A stretch of 5,787 bases of DNA from NCBI GenBank assembly GCA_903889605.1, contig CAISYK010000262.1:1-5787 (forward strand). Direction: 5' to 3'. The translations under genes and the position numbers were made by a program. Positions 1-5,672 of the stretch are shown one piece after another. The notes below the pieces were generated by a model, which did not search any database, had not been told where the DNA came from, and saw nothing but the letters and a program-made list of their open reading frames with translations. Each line of letters starts with the position of its first letter. The stretch's first letter is position 1. Source of the DNA: an uncultured Bacteroidota bacterium. GTDB lineage: Bacteria; Bacteroidota; Bacteroidia; 2-12-FULL-35-15.

Positions 1-1
1 T

Positions 2-463
2 CAGTTTTTAAAAGAAAATGATAAGTTCCCGGATGAAAATATGACCCTAACAGGTTTTAAAACCCTATCAGCGGCAAATATGGAGATTGATTTTTTTAGT
101 CTTCATATAAGTAAGCAGTTTTCTAATTTTTTTAATGGGTATTCTCAGGCTGTTAATAAACAGCAGCGCCGAAGAGGAAATTTATTTATTCGTTCGTTCA
201 GAAGAAAGGAAATTTCTTCGTCTGAATATTTGAAGTCATTAATTTTATATATTCATTCAAACCCTGTTCATCATCAATTTGTTTCAAGTATTTCCAGTTG
301 GAAGCACTCGTCATATCACTCGTTAATTTCTGACAAACCAACTCAATTGAAAAGAAAAGAAGTGATCGAATTGTTTAACGATATTGAAAATTTTAAGTGC
401 AGCCATCAGCAAATAAACCAGAATTTAATACTAGAATTAGAGTCGAAACTTTTATGTTTATAA
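2..463 (+). CDS. REP-associated tyrosine transposase (RAYT, Y1/IS200-like), 5'-partial
   Basis: Single-strand DNA transposase-like protein of the Y1 (HUH) family, of the RAYT type thought to bind and cut REP palindromes. The frame is open from base 2 with no stop, so the gene starts before the window and the ATG at 41 is probably internal; the N-terminal half with the expected HUH histidines is not visible. What is visible matches the C-terminal half of Bacteroidota RAYTs: SKQFSNFFNGYSQAVNKQQ, then a basic RRRGNLF segment, FRRKE, YIHSNPVHH, a W-K-x-SSY motif and LKRKEVIELF. The tyrosine of GYSQAVNK (codon 140-142) is the likely catalytic nucleophile, by family position only. Codons at 45-74 coincide with a REP-like palindrome read in frame as roughly TLTGFKTLSA. 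The gene ends seven bases before a decayed REP copy and the array at 471-841. No flanking IS ends are visible, so this looks like a domesticated RAYT rather than an IS. Activity cannot be judged without the 5' half. Confidence 0.85.
   Translation, partial: QFLKENDKFPDENMTLTGFKTLSAANMEIDFFSLHISKQFSNFFNGYSQAVNKQQRRRGNLFIRSFRRKEISSSEYLKSLILYIHSNPVHHQFVSSISSWKHSSYHSLISDKPTQLKRKEVIELFNDIENFKCSHQQINQNLILELESKLLCL
45..74 (+). repeat. REP-like palindrome inside the RAYT coding frame
   Basis: Thirty bases matching the intergenic REP copy at 701-730 at 26 of 30 positions by eye: left arm ccctaacaggt, centre tttaaaa, right arm ccctatcagcgg. The length is exactly ten codons, so it preserves the frame. 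It sits in the linker just before the helix carrying the presumed catalytic tyrosine. Confidence 0.75.
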
Positions 464-470
464 CTAAGGT

Positions 471-500
471 CCCTGAAAAGATTTTAAACTCTGTCGGGAG
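471..500 (+). repeat. Decayed REP-like copy 1
   Basis: Thirty bases starting seven bases after the RAYT stop codon. It aligns without gaps to the copy at 701-730 with 22 of 30 identities; ccct at the left, tttaaa in the centre and ctgtcggg at the right survive, but the left arm has lost its pairing. Its place in the 116/114/112 periodicity supports homology. Confidence 0.6.
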
Positions 501-586
501 TATTATAAAAGAAATGTGTTGAAAATACTTTTAAAAATATACATGTAATTATTATATCAAATATATTAACCAATAACAGAAGTAAA

Positions 587-617
587 CCCTAACAGGGGTT
601 GAAACCCTGTCAGGGGG
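587..617 (+). repeat. REP-like palindrome copy 2
   Basis: Left arm ccctaacaggg, centre gttgaaa, right arm ccctgtcaggg followed by two further g. Near-perfect hairpin with two mispairs. It has a g in place of one t of the usual tttgaaa centre. Confidence 0.85.
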
Positions 618-700
618 CTGTTAAACGAAATGTATTGAAATACTTTAAAAATAGAATCAATAATTATTATACCAAATTAATCACCTTTTAATAAAGTAAA

Positions 701-730
701 CCCTAACAGGGTTTGAAACCCTGTCAGGGG
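701..730 (+). repeat. REP-like palindrome copy 3 (best conserved)
   Basis: Left arm ccctaacaggg, centre tttgaaa, right arm ccctgtcaggg plus a trailing g. The first 29 bases read as a 14-bp stem around a central g with one mispair. Each arm is itself close to palindromic (ccctg-t-caggg), so one long hairpin or two small ones could form. Confidence 0.88.
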
Positions 731-812
731 CTATTAAACGAAATGTGTTAAAATACTTTAAAAATAGAATCAGTATTTTTATACCAAATTAATCACCTTT
801 TAATAAAGTAAA

Positions 813-841
813 CCTTAATTGGGTTTGAAACCCTGTTAGGG
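813..841 (+). repeat. REP-like palindrome copy 4, 22 bp before the ALDH start
   Basis: Left arm ccttaattggg is degenerate, centre tttgaaa is intact, and right arm ccctgttaggg is the exact reverse complement of the ccctaacaggg left arm of other copies. That suggests the ancestral element was a perfect palindrome. The copy is separated from the ATG at 864 by an A-rich leader. Confidence 0.8.
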
Positions 842-863
842 CAACTGAATAAAAAAAACAACG

Positions 864-2336
864 ATGAGCAAAAAACAAGAAAACAAAATCGCATTGGATT
901 TCAAAACAGATTGGGCTTACGAACCTGCTCCTGAAGATACCAAACACATTAATCTTAAAAAACAATACGATCTTTTTATTGACGGGAAATTTGTAAAGCC
1001 GAACAGCAAAAAGTATTTCGATACTATAAATCCTGCTACGGAACAAAAGATTGCAGAAGTGGCAGAAGCGGATGAAAAGGATGTTGACAAAGCTGTAAAA
1101 GCTGCACGTAAAGCATTTGAAAAATGGAGTAAAATTTCCGCCAAAGAGCGCGGGAAATATATTTACCGTATTGCACGATTGATGCAGGAACGTGCAAGAG
1201 AATTTGCTGTAATTGAAACTATGAACGGCGGTAAGCCTATTCGTGAAAGCCGCGATATAGATGTGCCTTTAGCAGCTAATCACTTTTTTTATAATGCAGG
1301 CTGGGCAGATAAATTAGAGTATGCTTTCCCTAATAGAAATCCTCAGCCATTAGGTGTTGCAGGACAAATTATTCCTTGGAATTTCCCCCTGTTAATGGCA
1401 GCATGGAAAATTGCTCCTGCATTGGCAGCCGGAAATACTGTAGTTTTAAAACCGGCAGAAACAACTTCACTTACTGCTCTTAAATTGGCTGAATTAATTC
1501 GTGACAGCGGATTACCTGACGGTGTAGTAAATATTATCACAGGCGCGGGAAAAACAGGTGCCGCCATGGTAAATCATCCCGACATCAATAAAATTGCTTT
1601 CACCGGCTCTACAGATGTTGGTAAAATGATTCAGAAAGCAATTGCCGGAACAGATAAAAAGCTGACACTTGAATTAGGCGGAAAAGCAGCAAATATTATT
1701 TTTGAAGATGCACCCATCGATCAGGCTGTTGAAGGAATTATTAATGGTATTTTCTTTAACCAGGGGCATGTTTGCTGTGCAGGTTCGCGTTTGTTTGTGC
1801 AGGAAAATGTTACTGATATTGTTATCCGTAAACTTAAAGACAGAATGGAGTCCTTAATTGTAGGCGATCCTATGGATAAAAATACTGATATCGGGGCAAT
1901 CAATTCAAAGGAACAGTTACTTAAAATTAATGAATATATCAAAATAGGAAAAAATGAAGGCGCTGATTTTTATCAGTCTTCATGCAGTATTCCAAGCAAA
2001 GGGTATTTCTGCCGCCCTACATTATTTTTAAACGCTTCACAATCGCACCGTATTGTGCAGGAAGAAATATTCGGACCTGTTTTAACAATCCAAACTTTCC
2101 GCACAATAGAGGAAGTAATTGAGAAAGCGAATAATATCGCCTACGGGCTTTCTGCAGGCATCTGGACTGATAAAGGATCTAAGATATTCAACATTTCCAG
2201 TAAAATGCGTGCAGGCGTAGTTTGGGCAAATACATATAATAAATTTGATCCAGCTTCACCTTTCGGAGGATATAAAGAAAGCGGTTTCGGCCGTGAAGGC
2301 GGATTGCATGGGCTAATGCCTTATCTGAAATTTTAG
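864..2336 (+). CDS. NAD(P)-dependent aldehyde dehydrogenase, catalytic subunit (ALDH16-like pair)
   Basis: Cytosolic enzyme predicted to oxidise an aldehyde to the acid with NAD(P)+; the substrate is not readable from sequence. All core ALDH motifs are present: PWNFP at 171-175 (oxyanion Asn173), KPAE from Lys196, the Rossmann FTGST at 246-250, general base Glu270 in LELGG, catalytic Cys304 in GHVCCAGSR (by alignment with human ALDH2 Cys302), and Glu401 in EEIFGPV. An N-terminal extension of about 35 residues containing YEPAPED precedes the usual YDLFIDGKF start, as I recall for ALDH16/deoC-associated homologues. The protein is 490 residues and stops at GLMPYLKF, just short of the ...EVKTV oligomerisation strand of ordinary ALDHs. 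The ATG at 864 follows an A-rich leader (aataaaaaaaacaacg) with no Shine-Dalgarno motif, usual for Bacteroidota. The partner gene starts 195 bp downstream. Family assignment is firm; the ALDH16-like pairing is inferred. Confidence 0.93.
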   Translation: MSKKQENKIALDFKTDWAYEPAPEDTKHINLKKQYDLFIDGKFVKPNSKKYFDTINPATEQKIAEVAEADEKDVDKAVKAARKAFEKWSKISAKERGKYIYRIARLMQERAREFAVIETMNGGKPIRESRDIDVPLAANHFFYNAGWADKLEYAFPNRNPQPLGVAGQIIPWNFPLLMAAWKIAPALAAGNTVVLKPAETTSLTALKLAELIRDSGLPDGVVNIITGAGKTGAAMVNHPDINKIAFTGSTDVGKMIQKAIAGTDKKLTLELGGKAANIIFEDAPIDQAVEGIINGIFFNQGHVCCAGSRLFVQENVTDIVIRKLKDRMESLIVGDPMDKNTDIGAINSKEQLLKINEYIKIGKNEGADFYQSSCSIPSKGYFCRPTLFLNASQSHRIVQEEIFGPVLTIQTFRTIEEVIEKANNIAYGLSAGIWTDKGSKIFNISSKMRAGVVWANTYNKFDPASPFGGYKESGFGREGGLHGLMPYLKF

Positions 2337-2344
2337 AATAAATA

Positions 2345-2374
2345 CCCTAATAGGGTTTCAAACCCTGTTAGGGG
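2345..2374 (-). repeat. REP-like palindrome copy 5, just after the ALDH stop
   Basis: Left arm ccctaataggg, centre tttcaaa, right arm ccctgttagggg, starting eight bases after the stop codon. The centre tttcaaa is the reverse complement of the tttgaaa of the other copies, so this one is best read as inverted. The 14-bp stem has one G-T wobble. It is followed by tgaaaaacag, with no T-run on the coding strand, so it does not look like an intrinsic terminator for the upstream gene. Confidence 0.85.
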
Positions 2375-2475
2375 TGAAAAACAGATAAATAAAATGTAAT
2401 AGGTGCAGTTGTTATTAAAAATAATTTTCATCATAATTGTTTAAATTAATTCTAAAATAATATAGTTATAATTAT

Positions 2476-2511
2476 CCCTAACAGGGTTTGAAACCCTGAC
2501 CCTGTCAGGGG
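2476..2511 (+). repeat. REP-like palindrome copy 6 with 6-bp internal duplication
   Basis: Left arm ccctaacaggg and centre tttgaaa are canonical. The right side reads ccctgaccctgtcagggg, i.e. six extra bases from a partial repeat of ccctg, giving 36 bp instead of 30. It ends 20 bp before the ATG at 2532. The 101 bp between copies 5 and 6 are AT-rich; I see no promoter or RNA in them. Confidence 0.83.
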
Positions 2512-2531
2512 ACATAAAAACAATAAAAAAA

Positions 2532-3419
2532 ATGGCAGCACGATTGGAAATTTTAAAAACTTACAAAATATATATCGGAGGTCAGTTCCCGAGAACAGAA
2601 TCAGGAAGATTTTATCCTCTGAAAAATAAAACAGGCGATACCATTGCGAATATTTGTAAATCATCGCGCAAAGATTTCCGTAATTCTGTAGTTGCAGCAC
2701 GCGGTGCTTTCGGCGGATGGAGCGGACGAGCTGCATTTAACCGCAGTCAGATCTTATATCGTATAGCAGAAATGCTTGAGGGAAGAAAAGATCAATTTAT
2801 TTCTGAACTTATACTGCAGGGTTTAACGGTAAAAGCGGCTCAGGATGAGGTGACGCTTTCTGTTGATCGTTTAGTGTATTATGCAGGCTGGTGTGATAAA
2901 TATCAAGCTGTATTCAGCTCTGTGAATCCAGTGGCATCATCACATTTTAATTTTTCGGTTCCTGAATCAACAGGTGTAGTTGCAGTTATTGCTCCGGAAG
3001 AAAGTTCATTGCTTGGCCTGGTAACTGCTGTTGCTCCCGTTATTTCAGGCGGCAATACTTGTATTGTTCTTGCATCAGAAAGTAAACCGCTTTGCGCTGT
3101 TACGTTTGCTGAAGTATTGAATTCTTCTGATTTGCCTGGCGGAGTGGTAAATATTCTTACAGGAAACAGTGAAGAGCTGCATTCTCATTTTTCATCACAC
3201 ATGGATGTAAACGCATTGACTTATTACCGTAATAATAAAAGCGAAATAAAGACCATTAAAGAAAATGCTTCACTGAATGTGAAACGGGTTTTTATTTATG
3301 ATAAACTTGATCTTACATCTGATAAAGCTCAAAGTCCATATTTGATTTTCGATAATCAGGAAATAAAAACAACCTGGCATCCAATTGAAAATATTGGTTC
3401 CGCTAAAGCTGGATATTAA
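2532..3419 (+). CDS. Catalytically dead ALDH-like partner subunit (ALDH16 C-terminal-half-like)
   Basis: A 295-residue protein with the ALDH N-terminal and cofactor-binding architecture but no catalytic domain. Landmarks align with the upstream enzyme: YKIYIGGQF at 11-19 (YDLFIDGKF), VVAARGAFGGWS at 53-64, YYAGWCDKYQAVF at 116-128 (YNAGWADKLEYAF), STGVVAVIAP at 146-155, and SSDLPGGVVNILTG at 198-211. Catalytic motifs are replaced: PWNFP by PEESS, KPAE by ASES, and FTGST by YYRNN; no LELGG or active-site Cys region follows. The C-terminus SPYLIFDNQEIKTTWHPI resembles the EVKTV oligomerisation strand of ordinary ALDHs. This matches the non-catalytic second domain of two-domain ALDH16 proteins, here as a separate gene. 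Role inferred: structural or regulatory partner of the 864-2336 product. It is unlikely to be a broken gene, because the ALDH-type C-terminus is intact and no lost catalytic segment is seen downstream. The leader cataaaaacaataaaaaaa has no Shine-Dalgarno motif. Confidence 0.85.
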   Translation: MAARLEILKTYKIYIGGQFPRTESGRFYPLKNKTGDTIANICKSSRKDFRNSVVAARGAFGGWSGRAAFNRSQILYRIAEMLEGRKDQFISELILQGLTVKAAQDEVTLSVDRLVYYAGWCDKYQAVFSSVNPVASSHFNFSVPESTGVVAVIAPEESSLLGLVTAVAPVISGGNTCIVLASESKPLCAVTFAEVLNSSDLPGGVVNILTGNSEELHSHFSSHMDVNALTYYRNNKSEIKTIKENASLNVKRVFIYDKLDLTSDKAQSPYLIFDNQEIKTTWHPIENIGSAKAGY

Positions 3420-3473
3420 AAAAAAGTCGGCTGTTCAGTCAAAAAATAAATTTTACTGCTGAAGCTCTAAAAC

Positions 3474-3511
3474 CACTAAGATTCACTATGTTTCCTGTGT
3501 GTTCCTTAGTG
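3474..3511. terminator. Imperfect palindrome, possible bidirectional terminator between convergent genes
   Basis: cactaag at 3474-3480 pairs perfectly with cttagtg at 3505-3511, and the interior (cactatg against cctgtgtg) continues the symmetry weakly around a short t-rich centre. On the plus strand it is followed by cttttatttattttta; on the minus strand by ggttttag. It lies 54 bp after the ALDH-like gene and 43 bp after the stop of the minus-strand gene. The stem is weak in G+C, so termination is plausible rather than clear. The cactaag/cttagtg wording also resembles dispersed intergenic repeats I associate with Bacteroidota, from memory only. Confidence 0.4.
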
Positions 3512-3554
3512 CTTTTATTTATTTTTATGCCGGTTTATGCAATTATACTGAAGA

Positions 3555-5531
3555 TTATTCCGATACCACTAATTTTTTATAAACAGTTTTATCATTTATT
3601 TTTAAGCTGCAAATGTAAATACCTTTAGGCAGATCTTTTGTGGAGATATTAAACTTATGCGTGCCTTTTGCAAGATTTGAGCTAATAATGGCAATCACTT
3701 CTTTGCCCATCACATCGAACAAACTTATATTTACTTCTGAATTATCATCCAAATAGAATTCTGCATTAGTATTGTCCTTGGCCGGATTAGGATACATTCT
3801 AAAACGCGCATCATAGATGTAATAAGTGTTTATGGCAGTTAAGTTAATTGAAGTTGAATCAAATGCTCCCTGGCTAAGGTTGTAATAAGAACCGCTGTTT
3901 GATGTTTCGAGTTTAACTGCTCTTACCATATAAAGATTAGCCTGATTTAAAGGAAAAGAATCTACAAAATTTGTTCCGGTAATAATGCTGTTATTTATCC
4001 GATTATAGTTTCCTGATGCTGAATCTGTGCGGTATATACAATAACCTAAAACAGTATCAGCAGAAGCTGTCCAGTTTAAATTTATTTTAGAAAGATTAGG
4101 AACTGCAGCCAAATTCATAGGAGGTGCAATAGTATGCATTCTTAGAGTTGGGTCGCCCATAAAGCCAATAGTTACATAATTAGCAGCATAGTCATATACG
4201 TATAAACCGAAATTACGCATGGTAACCATTGCGGAATAGCCAATATTATCGCCCAAAGCCATGTGATGATATATAGAATAAGGGCGGCCCGACCATGAAG
4301 AAGTTAAGCCCCAGCCGGAAGAAGCTAGCGGAGCCTTAAGGAAATTTGCCTGAGAATCCCAATCGCCGAAATAACTTCCGAACAGCATTGTGAAAACAGA
4401 TTGAGGTGAATTACTTTCAAAATCAGAAGTTTGGCCAACACCGCCGCATGAGGAAAAAGATCCTCCTCCGCAGCCGTATGACCATAAATAATTTTGACTG
4501 GCCATATCGGTAAAATAATCTCCTGCCGTAATATCTGCAGGGGGAAACATTGCAGTAAAGTTTCTCCATCCGCTGCTTGCAAATGCTTCACCGCTAAAAT
4601 AGCCAAAGTTGTCATCAATTAATGCACGCCTTTGAGCATTAAATACTTTGTGCTTATAGTTATGGTCTTTGCTGAGGTATTGCTGCAGCAGCTGCTCTTC
4701 ATTAAGTACAAAAGAAGTTCCCATATCAAAAAGATCTACTCTTCCTATTTCGAGATCTGTGCTTTGTATAATACTTTGATCGAATTTCCCATCACCAATA
4801 ACATTTCTATTTTGTGTCCTTGAAGCCAGACTATCATTAATATTGTTGTCAGTCCAATCTCCGGTCATATCAGCGTAATAATTATCAGCAGGCCATGCTC
4901 CTTTATGGTCGGGATGTCCATCAGGGTTAATGTCACCTGAATAAGGCACAGGAATGTGTCCAAAAATAAATACAGCTTTTACGTTTAGAGGGTCTGAAGT
5001 ATAATCCGCGGTAATCAATGCTTTAATATTTGGAGGAGTGTCGCCTCTTGAAACATCATGCCTTATTACCTGCCATCCATCACCTATCATGTCGGACTCT
5101 AATATTTTGAGTTCTGCGGATAATGCAGTGGTAAAGGTATTATCTATCAATAAAATTATTTTGCCCCTGTTGTCTATCTGCGGGAATTTAATACCTGCAT
5201 AAATATATGTATTTGCTGTAACGGTACCTGTGCTGGATATTCTATATTCATAGGCGTTTCCAACCACTGCGGTGTTGTCAGTATAAGTTACTGCTGTTCC
5301 TGCCAAGGCTGCAAATGCAGGTCCCCAACTGTTGGATAGCTTTGTTTTTCGGTATATTTTTATACTTGTGGACCCTGCTATCGGAGACCAGCTAAATGTA
5401 ATTGAAGCTGGATTGCTTTGAATTGAGGTTGTGATTTGGATTGTAGCATCAACACAGTTTTGTGCAGATGAACTGCCAATAATTAGTATGCTGAGTGAAA
5501 TCAATAAAATAGTTAAATAATTTTTTTTCAT
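3555..5531 (-). CDS. Secreted T9SS-sorted protein with gingipain (C25)-like domain and FnIII domains
   Basis: A 658-residue protein exported by Sec and then probably by the type IX system to the surface or medium. Residues 1-23 are a signal peptide (MKKN, hydrophobic core, cleavage near SSAQ). Residues about 28-110 look like an FnIII domain (ITFSWSPIAGSTSIKIYR). Residues about 120-465 resemble peptidase family C25: IILLID, FIFGHIPVP (188-196), ADNYYADMTGDW (215-226), DLEIGRVDLFD (259-269), YLWSYGCGGGS (348-358), SVFTMLFGSYFGDWD (378-392) and FMGDPTLRMH (457-466). Where gingipains have YxGHG and a later catalytic Cys, this protein shows YGCGGG and Ser386 by my alignment, so peptidase activity is doubtful. 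Residues about 468-555 form a second FnIII domain. Residues 574-658 are a T9SS type A sorting domain: FRMYPNPAKD, NISLFDVMGKEV, LPKGIYICSL and the terminal KLVV. The ATG at 5531 directly precedes the signal peptide. T9SS export is near certain; the C25 link is a motif-level judgement. Confidence 0.88.
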   Translation of the reverse strand: MKKNYLTILLISLSILIIGSSSAQNCVDATIQITTSIQSNPASITFSWSPIAGSTSIKIYRKTKLSNSWGPAFAALAGTAVTYTDNTAVVGNAYEYRISSTGTVTANTYIYAGIKFPQIDNRGKIILLIDNTFTTALSAELKILESDMIGDGWQVIRHDVSRGDTPPNIKALITADYTSDPLNVKAVFIFGHIPVPYSGDINPDGHPDHKGAWPADNYYADMTGDWTDNNINDSLASRTQNRNVIGDGKFDQSIIQSTDLEIGRVDLFDMGTSFVLNEEQLLQQYLSKDHNYKHKVFNAQRRALIDDNFGYFSGEAFASSGWRNFTAMFPPADITAGDYFTDMASQNYLWSYGCGGGSFSSCGGVGQTSDFESNSPQSVFTMLFGSYFGDWDSQANFLKAPLASSGWGLTSSWSGRPYSIYHHMALGDNIGYSAMVTMRNFGLYVYDYAANYVTIGFMGDPTLRMHTIAPPMNLAAVPNLSKINLNWTASADTVLGYCIYRTDSASGNYNRINNSIITGTNFVDSFPLNQANLYMVRAVKLETSNSGSYYNLSQGAFDSTSINLTAINTYYIYDARFRMYPNPAKDNTNAEFYLDDNSEVNISLFDVMGKEVIAIISSNLAKGTHKFNISTKDLPKGIYICSLKINDKTVYKKLVVSE

Positions 5532-5565
5532 CTTATTTTATTTATAGTTTGGTTTTTCGTTTTTG

Positions 5566-5597
5566 TAAATATATTTAAGTAAAATTGAAATTTCAAA
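5566..5597 (-). promoter_or_regulatory. Candidate Bacteroidota-type promoter for the secreted protein gene
   Basis: Read on the minus strand, TTTG (5597-5594) is followed after 20 bases by TATATTTA (5573-5566), close to the Bacteroidota sigma consensus TTTG-N17-23-TAnnTTTG with one mismatch in the last base. It would give a leader of about 30 bases before the ATG at 5531. A perfect 12-bp palindrome, ttgaaatttcaa at 5585-5596, overlaps the -33 box and could be an operator, though AT-rich palindromes arise easily. The A/T richness of the region makes chance matches likely. Confidence 0.35.
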
Positions 5598-5638
5598 TCA
5601 TTTTTTTTGCAGCTAGATTAAATAACAAGAACCAGGTT

Positions 5639-5672
5639 AGTAAGCGGTAATCTATTTATTTAACGGCTTACT
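5639..5672 (-). terminator. Hairpin at the nadD 3' end
   Basis: agtaagc at 5639-5645 pairs perfectly with gcttact at 5666-5672, and weaker pairing (ggtaa with ttaacg) extends inward to leave a loop of roughly 8-10 bases. The far arm overlaps the nadD stop codon at 5668-5670. In the nadD direction the hairpin is followed by aacctggttcttgttattt, which is not a clean T-run, so it may be a processing or attenuating hairpin rather than a classic terminator. Confidence 0.35.

Larger units (their letters stand above)
471..841 (+). repeat. Tandem array of about 113-bp REP-plus-spacer cassettes
   Basis: This fills most of the gene-free stretch 464-863. Four REP-like palindromes start at 471, 587, 701 and 813, giving periods of 116, 114 and 112 bp. 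Each is followed, except the last, by a related AT-rich spacer of 82-86 bp carrying gaaatgtgttgaaaatactt or a variant (at 511, 627 and 740). Spacers 618-700 and 731-812 differ at only about seven positions and share an identical 3' end including ataaagtaaa, so they look like the most recent duplication; spacer 501-586 is more diverged. Every palindrome after the first is preceded by gtaaa. No ORF, tRNA or convincing promoter was seen here. The array lies between the RAYT and the first aldehyde dehydrogenase. Confidence 0.85.

Noticed and set aside
471..841. CRISPR array, because of regularly spaced ~30-bp partly palindromic repeats
   Set aside because: Spacers are 82-86 bp and homologous to each other, repeats vary, further copies are scattered between and inside genes, and there is no cas gene.
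2..841. Complete IS200/IS605 insertion sequence with ends
   Set aside because: No TnpB gene, distinct left/right end hairpins or target site was seen, and the protein motifs fit the RAYT branch better.
813..863. Bacteroidota -7 box (TAnnTTTG) formed by the REP centre (gggtttg) upstream of the ALDH
   Set aside because: The preceding TA is not two bases before TTTG in any copy, so the consensus spacing is not met.
789..1046. Minus-strand ORF of 85 codons overlapping the REP and the ALDH start (also 917-1144, 1343-1567, 1721-1942)
   Set aside because: These lie antisense within a well-supported ALDH gene, have low-complexity composition and no recognisable motif.
2345..2374. Rho-independent terminator for the first ALDH
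   Set aside because: The hairpin is good, but it is followed by gtgaaaaacag rather than a T-run, and the same hairpin occurs upstream of start codons elsewhere in the window.
2452..2736. Minus-strand ORF spanning REP copy 6 and the start of the second ALDH gene
   Set aside because: It is a shadow of the real gene; its PLTGSGFQTL stretch is only the REP translated.
2532..3419. ALDH pseudogene truncated by a frameshift or early stop
   Set aside because: The reading frame ends with an ALDH-type C-terminal segment (EIKTTWHP), motif losses are spread through the protein, and the 135 bp downstream do not contain a catalytic domain in any frame I could see.
4325..4823. ORFs at 4325-4618 (-) and 4632-4823 (+) inside the secreted-protein gene
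   Set aside because: They are fully contained in a long frame with signal peptide and sorting domain and have no family features of their own.
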